Shown here: piece after piece, positions 56,301-64,000 of the stretch | How positions within the stretch are numbered: the first letter of the stretch is position 1 | Layout: each line of letters opens with the position of its first letter | Assembly (NCBI GenBank): GCA_014237855.1 | Contig: JABACD010000022.1 | Location: forward strand, 1 to 64,000 | From: Planctomycetota bacterium | GTDB lineage: Bacteria > Planctomycetota > UBA1135 > GCA-002686595 | Direction: 5' to 3' | DNA length: 64,000 nt | The notes under the pieces: model-generated | Told to the model about the DNA's origin: nothing | Database searches by the model: none | The model's input: the letters and a program-made list of their open reading frames with translations, nothing else | Program-made: the position numbers and the translations under genes

Positions 56301-58605
56301 GTATCGCCTGCGCTACGGTGGGGTGGCTCCCTCCAGGCAGGACATCGGTGCACTGAGCTCTGGCGAGCTGGTTGCGCTGCAGGCTAGCGGTGATGAGTTC
56401 AGCGCTCGCCGAGCGCGCTTGGAGCTTCAGTCGCGCGAGGATCCCGATGTTGGAGCCGAACTCCTCGACCTCCTCCGTGATGATGTCGCGCTGGAGACTC
56501 GGCTGCGAGCCCTCTGGTCGACTCATGTCTGTGGCCTCCTGACAGAGTCAGTCTTGTTGGAGCTCCTCGACGATCAGGAGCAGTACATCGTCGCCTGGGC
56601 CATTCAGCTGGCCTGTGAGGAGGGCAGTCCCTCCGATGCAATCCGCGCAAGGCTTGTCGAGCTGGCAGGAGAGACGAGTTCCCCGGTTGTGACGCTCTAC
56701 CTGGCCTCTGCCCTGCAGCGCATCGTTCCAGACCATGCGCTTGCGGAGGCCTTGCTCGCCCGGGATCAGGACGCTGAGGATTCAAACATCCTCAACGTGC
56801 TCTGGTACGCCCTGGATGGTCACATGGAGCTTGATCCTGGGCGCGTGATCGAGCTGACCGAGGGTGTCGCAGCGAGGCCGGACGTGGGGGCTGACATCGA
56901 TCAACTGCGTCGTTTCGTCGTGCGGCGGGCTGCTGCGGAGGATCGCTCACGCGGGTTGCTGGTTCGGGCCATGCTCGAGACCCAGGAGCGCCACTGGCGA
57001 GACCTGATGCTCGAGGAGCTCGATGAGGCCTTGCGCGATGCGAGGAACCTCGCGGCACCGACGGGCTGGGCCGAGCTCTACAGCGAGCTCGTAGCGGAGG
57101 AAGACGAGCACGTCAGGGACCTGGCCCTGTGGATAGCCATGGCCTTCGACGATCAGGCGGCGCTGCCCGAGCTGATCCTTCTGCTGCTCGACAGTGACGA
57201 GGACGAGGCCCGTCGCCTACGTGCCCTGGAATCGGTGGCGACAAGCAGTTCCACCCAGGCCAGCTCTGCGCTGCGGGCAGTGCTCGGTGAGGCCAGCCTG
57301 CGCGCTGCCGCCATCCGGGGTCTGTCTGCCTCGTCCGACGAGGCGACTCCACCTGCGCTGCTGGCAATCTACTCTGACCTTCCCGCAGGCGAGCGTGATG
57401 ACGTGCTGGCCACCCTCAGTGGGCGCGAGTCTCATGCGCTCGCGCTGCTGACAGCAGTCGAGGAGGGCCTTGTTCCGCGCGAGGAGCTCTCACCATTTGT
57501 GCTGCGCAAGCTCGGAGCCCTGCAGTCCCCGGAGGTCGACGCCACGGTTGCCAGGGTCTGGGGGGTCTTTCGTGAGTCGGCAGAAGAGCGAGTCGAGCGC
57601 ATCGCCGACTGGACCGCCAGATTCTCCGGTGGGGAGCCGGCTCAGGTTCGCCTGTCGCATGGGCGTGAGGTGTTCGAGGCTACTTGTGCGAAGTGTCACG
57701 TGCTCTTTGATGAAGGCGGGAGTCTTGGACCCGACCTGACCGGGTCGAACCGTGCGGATGCAGAGTACCTGTGGACGAATGTGCTTGATCCGAACGCGGT
57801 CATTGGCCGTGACTATCAGGTAACGATCGTTCGGACCTTCGACGGGTTGGTCGTGACCGGTGTCCTGGTCCAGGAAAGCGAGAGCTCGATCACCCTGGCC
57901 ACCGAGACAGACGAATTCGTCGTGGCCAGGGAGGACATCGAGGAGCGCGTGCTCTCTGACATCTCCGCCATGCCAGAGGGCCAAGGTGAGCTGATGAGCG
58001 AGCGTGACCGCCGTGATCTTGCCGCCTACATGGCATCTCCCGATCAGGTGCCGCTGCCGCTGGCTGCGTCCGCGGTGAAGAGCCTCTCCAATGGAGTCGA
58101 TCTGACGGGCTGGTCTGGGGATGACACGATCTGGTCCGTAGAGGAGGGTGCCATCGTCGGACGCACCCAGGGCCTGGAGCAGGACTCTGTCCTGGTTCAC
58201 GATGTCGAGCTGAAGGAGTTCCGCCTGAGCTTTCGGGTCATGCTGGAGGATGATCGAGGCGGCAGTGGTCTGCAGTTCTGGAGTCGGGTCACAGCGGATG
58301 GTGACGTTGCCGGCTACCAGGCTGGGATCGGGCCAGAGCACTGGGGGGCGCTCCACGAGGTGCACGGTCGGGGAGTCCTCGCTGACGTGTCGGTGGGACA
58401 TGCCGTGAGTCCGGGAAACTGGAACTTCTACGAGGTCGAGGCGACCGAGGAGGGAATCAGAATCTGGATCAATGGGGAGTCCGCTGCCGAGCTAGCTGAC
58501 CCGGAGGGGGCTCTCACAGGCAGACTCTCCCTGAAGCTGAAGGCTGGAGGCCCGACCACCGTGCGGTTCCGAGACTGGGTGCTCAGCGAGCCCGACCAGG
58601 ACTGA
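53392..58605 (+). CDS. PVC-type heme-binding dehydrogenase mosaic (FG-GAP, HEAT, cytochrome c, DUF1080)
   Basis: 1737 residues, signal peptide to about residue 24, TTG start without a clear ribosome site. Domains in order: FG-GAP/VCBS calcium-binding repeats (about 25-400; FGDIDGDGAQDVV, VLDVDGDGRNDVF, VGDIDGNGRPDVI); a beta-sandwich (about 440-590); a PVC-type membrane-bound dehydrogenase propeller (about 615-985; VPEGFHVDLIAAEPDLHQPIALAID, NALTFGPDGWLYGCHGVF, GTSNPWGLDFD); HEAT-like helices (about 1000-1400); a single-heme cytochrome c with C1432-A-K-C-H1436; and a DUF1080/3-keto-disaccharide-hydrolase-like lectin fold (about 1560-1735). Likely an extracytoplasmic sugar oxidase or dehydrogenase passing electrons to heme. 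The FG-GAP front is an unusual addition. Confidence 0.87.
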   Translation: MFKLAARTISLVLATGALAIGGASTSDFQRLQLSDTFYGEGASFGDIDGDGAQDVVSGPFWYAGPEFEQRHLIHEPVESDPLGYSDDFFVWVLDVDGDGRNDVFKVGFPGKAAVWYQNPGVIEEPWPMHVAFRGVDNESPTLADIDQDGRPELVCNHGGSFGYASADWDSPQESWTFRAISPKLGKGRFTHGLGVGDVNGDGRVDLVEADGWWEQPESLEGAPLWTNHPHSFSVRGGGAQMYVYDIDGDDDADVLTSLFAHGWGLSWFEQRGVSEDGEPLFIEHSIMDREREANPWGVRFSSLHALDIADMDGDGLQDLVTGKRHWSHGPDGDPKPSGPSVLYWFRLERTEDGARFVPHLIDDDSGVGTQVVVGDIDGNGRPDVIVGNKQGTFLHLQGDAGASIEVPPLYVPTPATPGVNEREGVRPKDSEGRELNLGFESGDLTDWTAVGDAFEGQPVRGDSTARRGLESSDHVGEFWIGGYEIHGDGRVGELLSADFEVSHPWASFLVAGGSSSATRVEVVSSQQRVLFSSPGPNYEPLRVAVVDLREHQGERIHLRVIDEELGGWGHVNFDDFLFHEAEPVVDPARRMIQADQTEFSGLAPEEAARAMTVPEGFHVDLIAAEPDLHQPIALAIDGQGRLWVAEAYSYPRRVPDEEARDRILVFEDLDHDGSFETRTVFTEGLNLISGLEVGLGGVWVGAAPYLMFIPDRDDDLVPDGEPEIRLDGWEWQDTHETLNALTFGPDGWLYGCHGVFTHSRVGVPGTPDEERTPINCGVWRYHPERHEFEVFAFGTSNPWGLDFDEMGQAFITACVIPHLFHVVQGARYIRQAGSHFDSHAYHEIDTIADHLHWQGDTPWEGTHFSGSVGGGHAHCGAMIYLGDSFPEEYRGRIFMNNVHGNRINADSLERRGSGFVGRHEADLLLANDSWFRGINMKYGPDGAVYFIDWSDEQACHSNDVDAWTRSNGRMYRLRYGGVAPSRQDIGALSSGELVALQASGDEFSARRARLELQSREDPDVGAELLDLLRDDVALETRLRALWSTHVCGLLTESVLLELLDDQEQYIVAWAIQLACEEGSPSDAIRARLVELAGETSSPVVTLYLASALQRIVPDHALAEALLARDQDAEDSNILNVLWYALDGHMELDPGRVIELTEGVAARPDVGADIDQLRRFVVRRAAAEDRSRGLLVRAMLETQERHWRDLMLEELDEALRDARNLAAPTGWAELYSELVAEEDEHVRDLALWIAMAFDDQAALPELILLLLDSDEDEARRLRALESVATSSSTQASSALRAVLGEASLRAAAIRGLSASSDEATPPALLAIYSDLPAGERDDVLATLSGRESHALALLTAVEEGLVPREELSPFVLRKLGALQSPEVDATVARVWGVFRESAEERVERIADWTARFSGGEPAQVRLSHGREVFEATCAKCHVLFDEGGSLGPDLTGSNRADAEYLWTNVLDPNAVIGRDYQVTIVRTFDGLVVTGVLVQESESSITLATETDEFVVAREDIEERVLSDISAMPEGQGELMSERDRRDLAAYMASPDQVPLPLAASAVKSLSNGVDLTGWSGDDTIWSVEEGAIVGRTQGLEQDSVLVHDVELKEFRLSFRVMLEDDRGGSGLQFWSRVTADGDVAGYQAGIGPEHWGALHEVHGRGVLADVSVGHAVSPGNWNFYEVEATEEGIRIWINGESAAELADPEGALTGRLSLKLKAGGPTTVRFRDWVLSEPDQD

Positions 58606-58770
58606 GGCCGTCCTGCAGCCCGGGCGCCGAGCGTGAAATTCTCGGACCTGATTCCAGGAATAGTGACTGTGGCAGCGGCGCCAACACCTTCCGAGGCAGC
58701 TCGTACCCCATTCATGCGCTCGTAAGCGCACCTTTGAACGGCAGTCAAGGCTCGAAACGTCCCTGGTTTC

Positions 58771-59862
58771 ATGAACACAACGACAACACTCACCGCACTT
58801 GCAGCGCTGACTCTCTTCGGCACAGCGACAGCTCTCCAGCAGCCCCTGGCCCCGACCCTCTCTCCCCTGACAGGCCAGCAAACAGGCCGTGATTTCGAGG
58901 CAGCCCGCTGGGCTACAGCTCTCGAGCAGGGGGATCTCAATCAGCGTATGGCTGCTTATGAAGCGGTCATGGAGCGCGCGCAATCGGACTCGGCCGTGTA
59001 CGAAGAGGTTTCCGGCTGGGCCGCTGACACCAGCAATCCTGGACTCTCTTGGACAGCCCAGTTGATGCTCCGTGAGCTGCAGCTCAAGCCACGCAAGGGC
59101 TTGCTCTCGAAGGGCAATCCCTGGCTCCAACCGGGCTTCCCGGACCTGTCCAGGATTCAAGAGGACTTGTTGCAGCAGTTCAAGGTCGGCAATCCTCTCA
59201 CCATGGACGACCTTGACTGGGGCCTGGGTTCCAGGCTCAACCCCGACCTCGGTGGACCCGGCCTGCAGCCCAACACTCGCTTCGAGTCGTCTACCTTCAG
59301 CCTCGGGAGTGGTCCCGACGGTGTGAAGCTCGAGGTCCAGGAGCACGTCGACGGACAGCTGGAGACCAAGACCTACGAGGCCGAGACCATGGAAGAACTG
59401 CTCGAGGCGCACCCCGAGCTGGCAGACAGGATTGGCGGCGCTCAGCGCTTCCAGTGGCCCGCGCCCAGGGGTAGGGCGGACTATCAGCCGTTCTCTGGAC
59501 AGGGGCGGCAGCTGAACCCGAACCAGGGCTTGCGACCCCTCCGACCCTCGCTCGACATGCTCGGGGTTCGCATGCTGCTGCCCGAGACGCGTCAGATCCA
59601 GTACGCAGGAATCCCCGCAGACGTGGGCCTGCAGGTGATCGAGGTGATTCCCGGGACCCTTGCGGACGTGCTCGGCATCGAGCCCGATGACCTGGTGACC
59701 TCGATTGCTGGCCGAACGATTCGCACTCCAGAGGACGTGCGCGAGGCGCTCGATTCGGTGACGCTCGATGAGCGTATCGAGGTCAATTGCGTTGGCCCCG
59801 ATGGCAAGACCGAGGTGCGGGTCTGGGAGCCGAAGACCTCGATCAGAGGTCGGTCTCTCTAG
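58771..59862 (+). CDS. Secreted PDZ-domain protein
   Basis: 363 residues, signal peptide MNTTTTLTALAALTLFGTATA. A helical N-terminal half, a mid region rich in Pro, Gly and Gln, and a C-terminal PDZ domain (about 265-350; GVRMLLPETRQI, GLQVIEVIPGTLADVLGIEPDDLVTSIAGRTIRTPEDVREAL). No protease domain precedes the PDZ, so it is not DegP-like. It likely binds peptide C-termini as an adaptor in the periplasm. Shares its direction with the upstream mosaic gene but has its own 165-nt gap. Confidence 0.82.
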   Translation: MNTTTTLTALAALTLFGTATALQQPLAPTLSPLTGQQTGRDFEAARWATALEQGDLNQRMAAYEAVMERAQSDSAVYEEVSGWAADTSNPGLSWTAQLMLRELQLKPRKGLLSKGNPWLQPGFPDLSRIQEDLLQQFKVGNPLTMDDLDWGLGSRLNPDLGGPGLQPNTRFESSTFSLGSGPDGVKLEVQEHVDGQLETKTYEAETMEELLEAHPELADRIGGAQRFQWPAPRGRADYQPFSGQGRQLNPNQGLRPLRPSLDMLGVRMLLPETRQIQYAGIPADVGLQVIEVIPGTLADVLGIEPDDLVTSIAGRTIRTPEDVREALDSVTLDERIEVNCVGPDGKTEVRVWEPKTSIRGRSL

Positions 59863-59889
59863 GCGAGTTCACTCCCCTCGCTACTCAAT

Positions 59890-59915
59890 GAGGAGGGCCC
59901 TGGCCCTGCTCTTTT
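59890..59915 (+). terminator. Intrinsic terminator after the PDZ gene
   Basis: AGGGCC (59894-59899) / GGCCCT (59902-59907), extended outward by GAG/CTC across one mismatch, followed directly by TTTT. Located 28 nt after the stop codon, in the convergent gap. Confidence 0.55.
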
Positions 59916-59958
59916 CAGCTGGCGGGGGGGCTCAGCCGCGCAGAGCGGTGCCCCAGGC

Positions 59959-61998
59959 TCAGTGGGTTGCCAGCCAGTGCAGAAGCTCTGGTTCGCCGAT
60001 GCGGAGGCCTGCGCTGACGGCCTCTTCCGCGCCATGGGCTGCATAGGCGCCACGGATGACCGGGGGCACCTCGTCGCATCCAACGAGCAGCAGGGGCCGC
60101 GGCGCAACGAGCGCGGCGTAGAACTCCATGCCCCCCCAGCGCATGGCGCCCGGGAGGAAGTTGGGATCGTCGGTCGAAGCGACCTGATCGAAGTCCCACC
60201 CGTACTCGACGGCCACGTGGCTCACTCGATCTCCAGCCAGGGCCGCGGCCAGCAAGATCCAAGGAGCGGAGTCGGCGTCCGCACGAAGACAGATTCCTTG
60301 CCCGGGAGCCGCCCCGAGGAGGGCGGGAGCCTGGTCGACGGCCGCCAGCACCTCGGAGACCCGTTCGGCCAGCAGTGTGCGATTGTAGCCGAAGGTGTAG
60401 CTGACATGGCTCTCGTGGCGCTCGTCATCGACGGGTAGGCAGGAGCGTTCCTCGGCAGCTGACCGGCACAGGATCTCCAGACGAAGCTGCCTGCCTCCCA
60501 GCGCGCGCCAGCTCTCGCCAAGGGTGGAGTCCGCGCCGAGCGGGGCCTCAATCAAGAGGGGCGTGTCAGTCGCGAGCGACCCTTCCCTGGCCTCCTCGGT
60601 CGAGACGATCTCGAGTAGAGCTGGCTCCTGTTGATTGCCCCGGACGACGACTGTGCCAGGTACTCCCGCGGGAGTGTCGAGTCCAGAGGGGTAGCGAGGA
60701 GGTGAGCTGTGGGACCTGGGCGCGACGAGGGTCGCAAGAGCTCCACCTACAACCCTGTGAAATTCCCGGGGGTCACTTCCTGCCAGGATGCCGAGGCGGC
60801 TGACCTCGTCGTGAGCGAGCTGCATGAGCTCCCCGCGGACCTCCGATGGACCATCCGTGGGTGGCGGGTGCTGCGCGTCGTAGACCCTGAGCCGCTCTGG
60901 CTCAATGGGGATCAGCGGCGGCTCTTGTGCATCGAACTCACTACCGAGGTGCTGAGCGAGGAAGCCGTAGAGATGGGCTCGAGCGATGGAGTTGTAGTTG
61001 TGTGGTTGCTCGGGATAGCACCAGATGCCCAATCGATGGCTCGCGTCGTGAAGCTCATAGAGCTCTCGCAGCTGGGGGCCACCGCTGGTCAGGATCTCGC
61101 GGGTCCAGTCGTTGGCGCCGGTGAGCCCCAGGGGGCGAGGAGCAACCAGGGCGGCGAACTCCACATTGCCGGTGTCGATGCGCAGGTGGGAGGCGTTCTC
61201 GCAGATACAACCACCCTGCATGGAGGTGGACACCATGACCGCCGGGAACAGGACCTGGGGGCGCTCATCAATGGCGCCCAGGATGAAGGTCTGAGTGCCT
61301 CCTCCGCTGCCACCAGTCACAGCGATGCGCTCCGGGTCTACCTGGTCGAGGCTGGAGAGGAAGTCCAATGCACGAATTGAATTGAGAGTCTGCAGGCCGA
61401 AGGCGCTCAGGCCCCAGAGCTCCGCTTCCAGATCGCCAAAGCCCTCGGCGTGCCCGAGCTGACCAGAGTCAGCGTACCCCACCATGTCGTAGTGGAAGAC
61501 CACATGTCCGGCACGCGCCAGGGTCGCGCAACGTGCCTGCAGGTGATAGCGGGCATTGGCGAGGTAGAGCTCCTCTCCACGCTCCAGCTGTGCGATCGAG
61601 TCGGCGTCCGAGATGGTGCTGAAGCGTCCATCCGTCCAGTGTCCATGGGGGCTGAGTACGCCAGGAAACTCTCCTGTCTGGTCTGGAGAATAGAGATTTC
61701 CCGTCACTCGAAAACCAGGGAGACTCTCGAAGTAGACCTTCTCGACCCGGTAGCCATCGCGCGCGATGGCTCCATGAATCACGGGCGGATCCAGGCTGAG
61801 TTCGACAGGCGCTGGCCACAGACCTGCCGAGACGAGAACCCTCCTTCGTACCAGGGCCCGTCTGTGCTCCCAGTCCTGGAGGCTGACCGGTGCCACCCAG
61901 GGAAACTCGCCATCCAGGGTGATGGCCTGCAGGGGAGGGGAGTCCTGTCCAGTACCTCCCACACAGATGGAGATCAGAAGGCCGAGGGAGACGAGCAT
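59959..61998 (-). CDS. Double alpha/beta-hydrolase (acetylxylan-esterase-like), secreted
   Basis: 679 residues, signal peptide to about residue 18. The first hydrolase domain is complete: GNLYSPDQTGEFPGVLSPHGHW, VVFHYDMVGYADS, nucleophile elbow GGSGGGTQTF, VEFAALVAPRPLGLTGANDWT and catalytic His in PEQPHNYNS. The second half (from about 440) repeats the C-terminal features (MEFYAALVAPRPLLLVGCDEVPP, HWLATH) but has no visible GxSxG, so it is probably a non-catalytic duplicate. Deacetylates plant- or algal-type polysaccharides or related esters by family analogy. Ends 20 nt before the methionine synthase stop codon's side, same strand, possibly downstream of it in one transcript. Confidence 0.8.
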   Translation of the reverse strand: MLVSLGLLISICVGGTGQDSPPLQAITLDGEFPWVAPVSLQDWEHRRALVRRRVLVSAGLWPAPVELSLDPPVIHGAIARDGYRVEKVYFESLPGFRVTGNLYSPDQTGEFPGVLSPHGHWTDGRFSTISDADSIAQLERGEELYLANARYHLQARCATLARAGHVVFHYDMVGYADSGQLGHAEGFGDLEAELWGLSAFGLQTLNSIRALDFLSSLDQVDPERIAVTGGSGGGTQTFILGAIDERPQVLFPAVMVSTSMQGGCICENASHLRIDTGNVEFAALVAPRPLGLTGANDWTREILTSGGPQLRELYELHDASHRLGIWCYPEQPHNYNSIARAHLYGFLAQHLGSEFDAQEPPLIPIEPERLRVYDAQHPPPTDGPSEVRGELMQLAHDEVSRLGILAGSDPREFHRVVGGALATLVAPRSHSSPPRYPSGLDTPAGVPGTVVVRGNQQEPALLEIVSTEEAREGSLATDTPLLIEAPLGADSTLGESWRALGGRQLRLEILCRSAAEERSCLPVDDERHESHVSYTFGYNRTLLAERVSEVLAAVDQAPALLGAAPGQGICLRADADSAPWILLAAALAGDRVSHVAVEYGWDFDQVASTDDPNFLPGAMRWGGMEFYAALVAPRPLLLVGCDEVPPVIRGAYAAHGAEEAVSAGLRIGEPELLHWLATH

Positions 61999-62017
61999 CT
62001 CGCCACCTTAGCGAGTG

Positions 62018-64000
62018 CTACCGATTCGCCGCCAGAAGCTTCTCGGCCTGCTCGACCGTCAGCCCGCGACGCCTCGCGTAGTCCTCCACCTGGTCCTGAT
62101 CAATACGGCCGAGATTGAAGTAGTGCGCCCTGGGGTTGGCAAAGTAGAGACCACAGACACTGGCTGCAGGCAGCATGGCGCAGCTCTCGGTGAGCTCCAG
62201 GCCGATATCCGTGGCGCCCAGCATGGCGAAGAGTTCACGCTTGGGCGTGTGGTCTGGGCAGGCGGGATAGCCAAAGGCCGGGCGAATACCGCGGTGTTTC
62301 TCGGCGTTCAGGTGCTCCTTGTCGATGTCGATGTCAGCAAAGCCCCATTGACGGCGGGCGCGCTGATGATTGGCGCTGGCGTAGGCCTCTGCGAGACGAT
62401 CGGCCAGGGCCTTGAACAGGATGGCGTTGTAGTCGTCACCATCTGCTTCATACCTGGCCACGGCCTCATCCACACCGTGACCCGCGGTGACGGCAAAGGC
62501 TCCCAGATAGTCCTTCACACCCGAACCCACGGGGGCCACGAAGTCAGAGAGGCAGCGGTTGGGAGTTCCGTCGTCGAAAGCGTGCTGCTGACGGAGGAGC
62601 GGGAAGCGCGCAGCGACCTCCTCACGGGACTCATCAGCGTAGAGGATGACATCGTCGCCTTCTGAGGCGGCGGGCCAGAAGCCGTAGACGCAGCGGGGCT
62701 CGATCAGCTTCTTGCTGATCATCTCGGCCAGCATCTCACGGGCATTCTTGTAGAGGTCGGTGGCCACCTCGCCATAGACCGGGTCGTCGAGGATCTCGGG
62801 GAAGGTTCCCTTGAGCTCCCAGGTCGTGAACAGATAAGTCCAGTCGATGTAGTTGGCGATCCGCTGCAGCGGATCGTCGGTGATGACTCTCGTGCCGGTG
62901 AACTCAGGGGCGTCCACGTCCTCTGCAGAAAATTCAACTGTGACCGGGTTGGCGCGCGCCTCAGCAAGAGGCTTGAGTGGCTTGCGCTTGGCCTCGAATC
63001 GCTGTCGCTGCTTCTCCTGTTCGTCTTGGTTGCGGGCATCGAAGAGCGGGCGCTGCTTGGGGTCGAGCAGAGCAGATACCGTGCCCACTGAACGCGAGGC
63101 GTCATGAACGTGCACCACGCTGCCGCTGAACTGGGGAGAGATCTTGACCGCGGTGTGGGCCTTGCTCGTGGTGGCGCCCCCGATCAGGAGAGGTAGGTCA
63201 ATCCCCTGTCGCTCCATCTCGCTGGCAATATTCACCATCTCCTCGAGCGATGGAGTGATCAGGCCCGAGACGCCGATCATGTCGGCCTGCTCTTCGACCG
63301 CGACCTTGAGAATCTTCTCAGTCGGGACCATGACGCCGAGATCGATGACCTCATAGTTGTTGCATCCCAGCACGACGCCAACGATGTTCTTGCCAATGTC
63401 GTGCACGTCGCCCTTGACTGTGGCCATGACGATCTTGCCCTGCGTTCTTCGCTCATCGGACTTCGTCTCGAGCATGTAGGGGTCGAGCCAGGCAACAGCC
63501 TTCTTCATGGCCCGGGCGCTCTTGACAACCTGGGGCAGGAACATCTTACCGTCGCCGAACAGGTCACCGACGACCTTCATGCCGTCCATCAAGGGCCCCT
63601 CGATCACCAGCAGCGGCCTGCCAAGGGCCTTCATGGCCTCCTCGGTATCAGACTCGATGTAGTCAGTGATGCCGTGAACCAGGCCATGTTCCAGTCGCTT
63701 GGCCACTGGAGCGTTTCGCCAGGAGAGATCGACGACCCTCTCCTTTCCCTGATCGCTGACATTCTCGGCGTAGCCGACCATTCGCTCGGTGGCATCTTTC
63801 CGGCGGTTGAGGATCAGGTCTTCCACGTGCTGCAGCAGGCCCTGGGGGATGTCTTCATACACCTCGAGCTGCCCGGCATTGACGATCCCCATGTCCATGC
63901 CGGCCTTGATGGCGTGGTAGAGGAAGGCCGAGTGAATTGCCTCGCGGACGCGATTGTTCCCACGGAATGAGAAGGAGAGGTTGGAGACGCCCCCGGAGAC
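62018..64000 (-). CDS. metH: Cobalamin-dependent methionine synthase, C-terminal part (cut by window end)
   Basis: The reading frame is open to the window edge ([20 protein letters not shown] precedes residue MDMGIVNAG), so the N-terminal homocysteine domain and part of the folate domain lie outside. Visible in order: end of the methyltetrahydrofolate domain; cap helices; cobalamin domain with DVHDIGKNI, whose His is the lower axial cobalt ligand, and [11 protein letters not shown] and [11 protein letters not shown]; and the AdoMet activation domain with [43 protein letters not shown]. Makes methionine from homocysteine, with reductive reactivation by AdoMet. Nothing odd in the visible part. 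Located in the cytoplasm. Confidence 0.95.
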   Translation of the reverse strand, partial: VSGGVSNLSFSFRGNNRVREAIHSAFLYHAIKAGMDMGIVNAGQLEVYEDIPQGLLQHVEDLILNRRKDATERMVGYAENVSDQGKERVVDLSWRNAPVAKRLEHGLVHGITDYIESDTEEAMKALGRPLLVIEGPLMDGMKVVGDLFGDGKMFLPQVVKSARAMKKAVAWLDPYMLETKSDERRTQGKIVMATVKGDVHDIGKNIVGVVLGCNNYEVIDLGVMVPTEKILKVAVEEQADMIGVSGLITPSLEEMVNIASEMERQGIDLPLLIGGATTSKAHTAVKISPQFSGSVVHVHDASRSVGTVSALLDPKQRPLFDARNQDEQEKQRQRFEAKRKPLKPLAEARANPVTVEFSAEDVDAPEFTGTRVITDDPLQRIANYIDWTYLFTTWELKGTFPEILDDPVYGEVATDLYKNAREMLAEMISKKLIEPRCVYGFWPAASEGDDVILYADESREEVAARFPLLRQQHAFDDGTPNRCLSDFVAPVGSGVKDYLGAFAVTAGHGVDEAVARYEADGDDYNAILFKALADRLAEAYASANHQRARRQWGFADIDIDKEHLNAEKHRGIRPAFGYPACPDHTPKRELFAMLGATDIGLELTESCAMLPAASVCGLYFANPRAHYFNLGRIDQDQVEDYARRRGLTVEQAEKLLAANR

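Overview
The window looks like Planctomycetota DNA. It is GC-rich and carries sulfatases, PQQ-type beta-propeller proteins, a PVC-type heme-binding dehydrogenase mosaic with a HEAT region and a DUF1080-like tail, and secreted proteins ending in a C-terminal domain (NxCTxxANSSG... to ...FNLSDGLS) that I recall from Saltatorellus-like planctomycetes. That lineage assignment is inference from gene content only. No tRNA, rRNA or CRISPR array was recognised.

Region 1 (1 to about 14,050) is the surprise. It is roughly 14 kb with no credible gene, next to 50 kb that is almost fully coding. It holds nine copies of a core element starting at 403, 1979, 3551, 5138, 6712, 8287, 9864, 11428 and 12971, that is every 1543 to 1587 bp (mean 1571). 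Each copy has TTGTTAGG (C for the first T in copy 5) followed at exactly 35 nt by GAAACGGTAT (one or two substitutions in copies 3, 6 and 9). In most copies the stretch between and after these boxes folds into a stem whose two arms change together (copies 3, 4, 5, 7 and 9 use different base pairs at the same place, and copies 1 and 2 use G-U pairs on the plus strand). The 1.5 kb spacers cannot be aligned by eye, yet their length is held. The best reading is a tandem array of a large structured plus-strand RNA, or a long transcript with nine domains, that I cannot match to a known family.

Region 2 (14,081 to 34,320) carries a membrane-anchored PQQ propeller protein, FabH, a Tat/lipoprotein-like sugar isomerase-fold protein, a probable Vms1-like (VLRF1) release-factor domain protein, four alkaline-phosphatase-superfamily enzymes (three with the formylglycine CxPxR motif, one without), a propeller-M19 dipeptidase fusion, an M43 metalloprotease, a hybrid histidine kinase, and an arylsulfotransferase-like protein. 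Between the last two is a minus-strand peroxiredoxin-like selenoprotein: an in-frame TGA falls on the first position of its UxxC redox motif, with a bacterial SECIS-like hairpin 19 nt downstream.

Region 3 (34,367 to 38,439, minus strand) is a tightly overlapping operon for an oxyanion (molybdate or tungstate) ABC importer with a duplicated binding protein, followed by a ThiS/MoaD-like protein and a HesA-type adenylyltransferase. Divergent from it is a six-gene plus-strand operon (38,473 to 49,333): a giant PQQ-LamG-PQQ protein, an unknown membrane-anchored protein, a FtsX-like permease, its ATPase, a glycosyltransferase and an S9 peptidase.

Region 4 (49,355 to 64,000) has a TPR-thioredoxin protein, a decayed fragment, a persulfide-dioxygenase-rhodanese fusion, the 1737-residue dehydrogenase mosaic, a PDZ protein, a double alpha/beta-hydrolase esterase, and the C-terminal part of cobalamin-dependent methionine synthase, cut by the window end.
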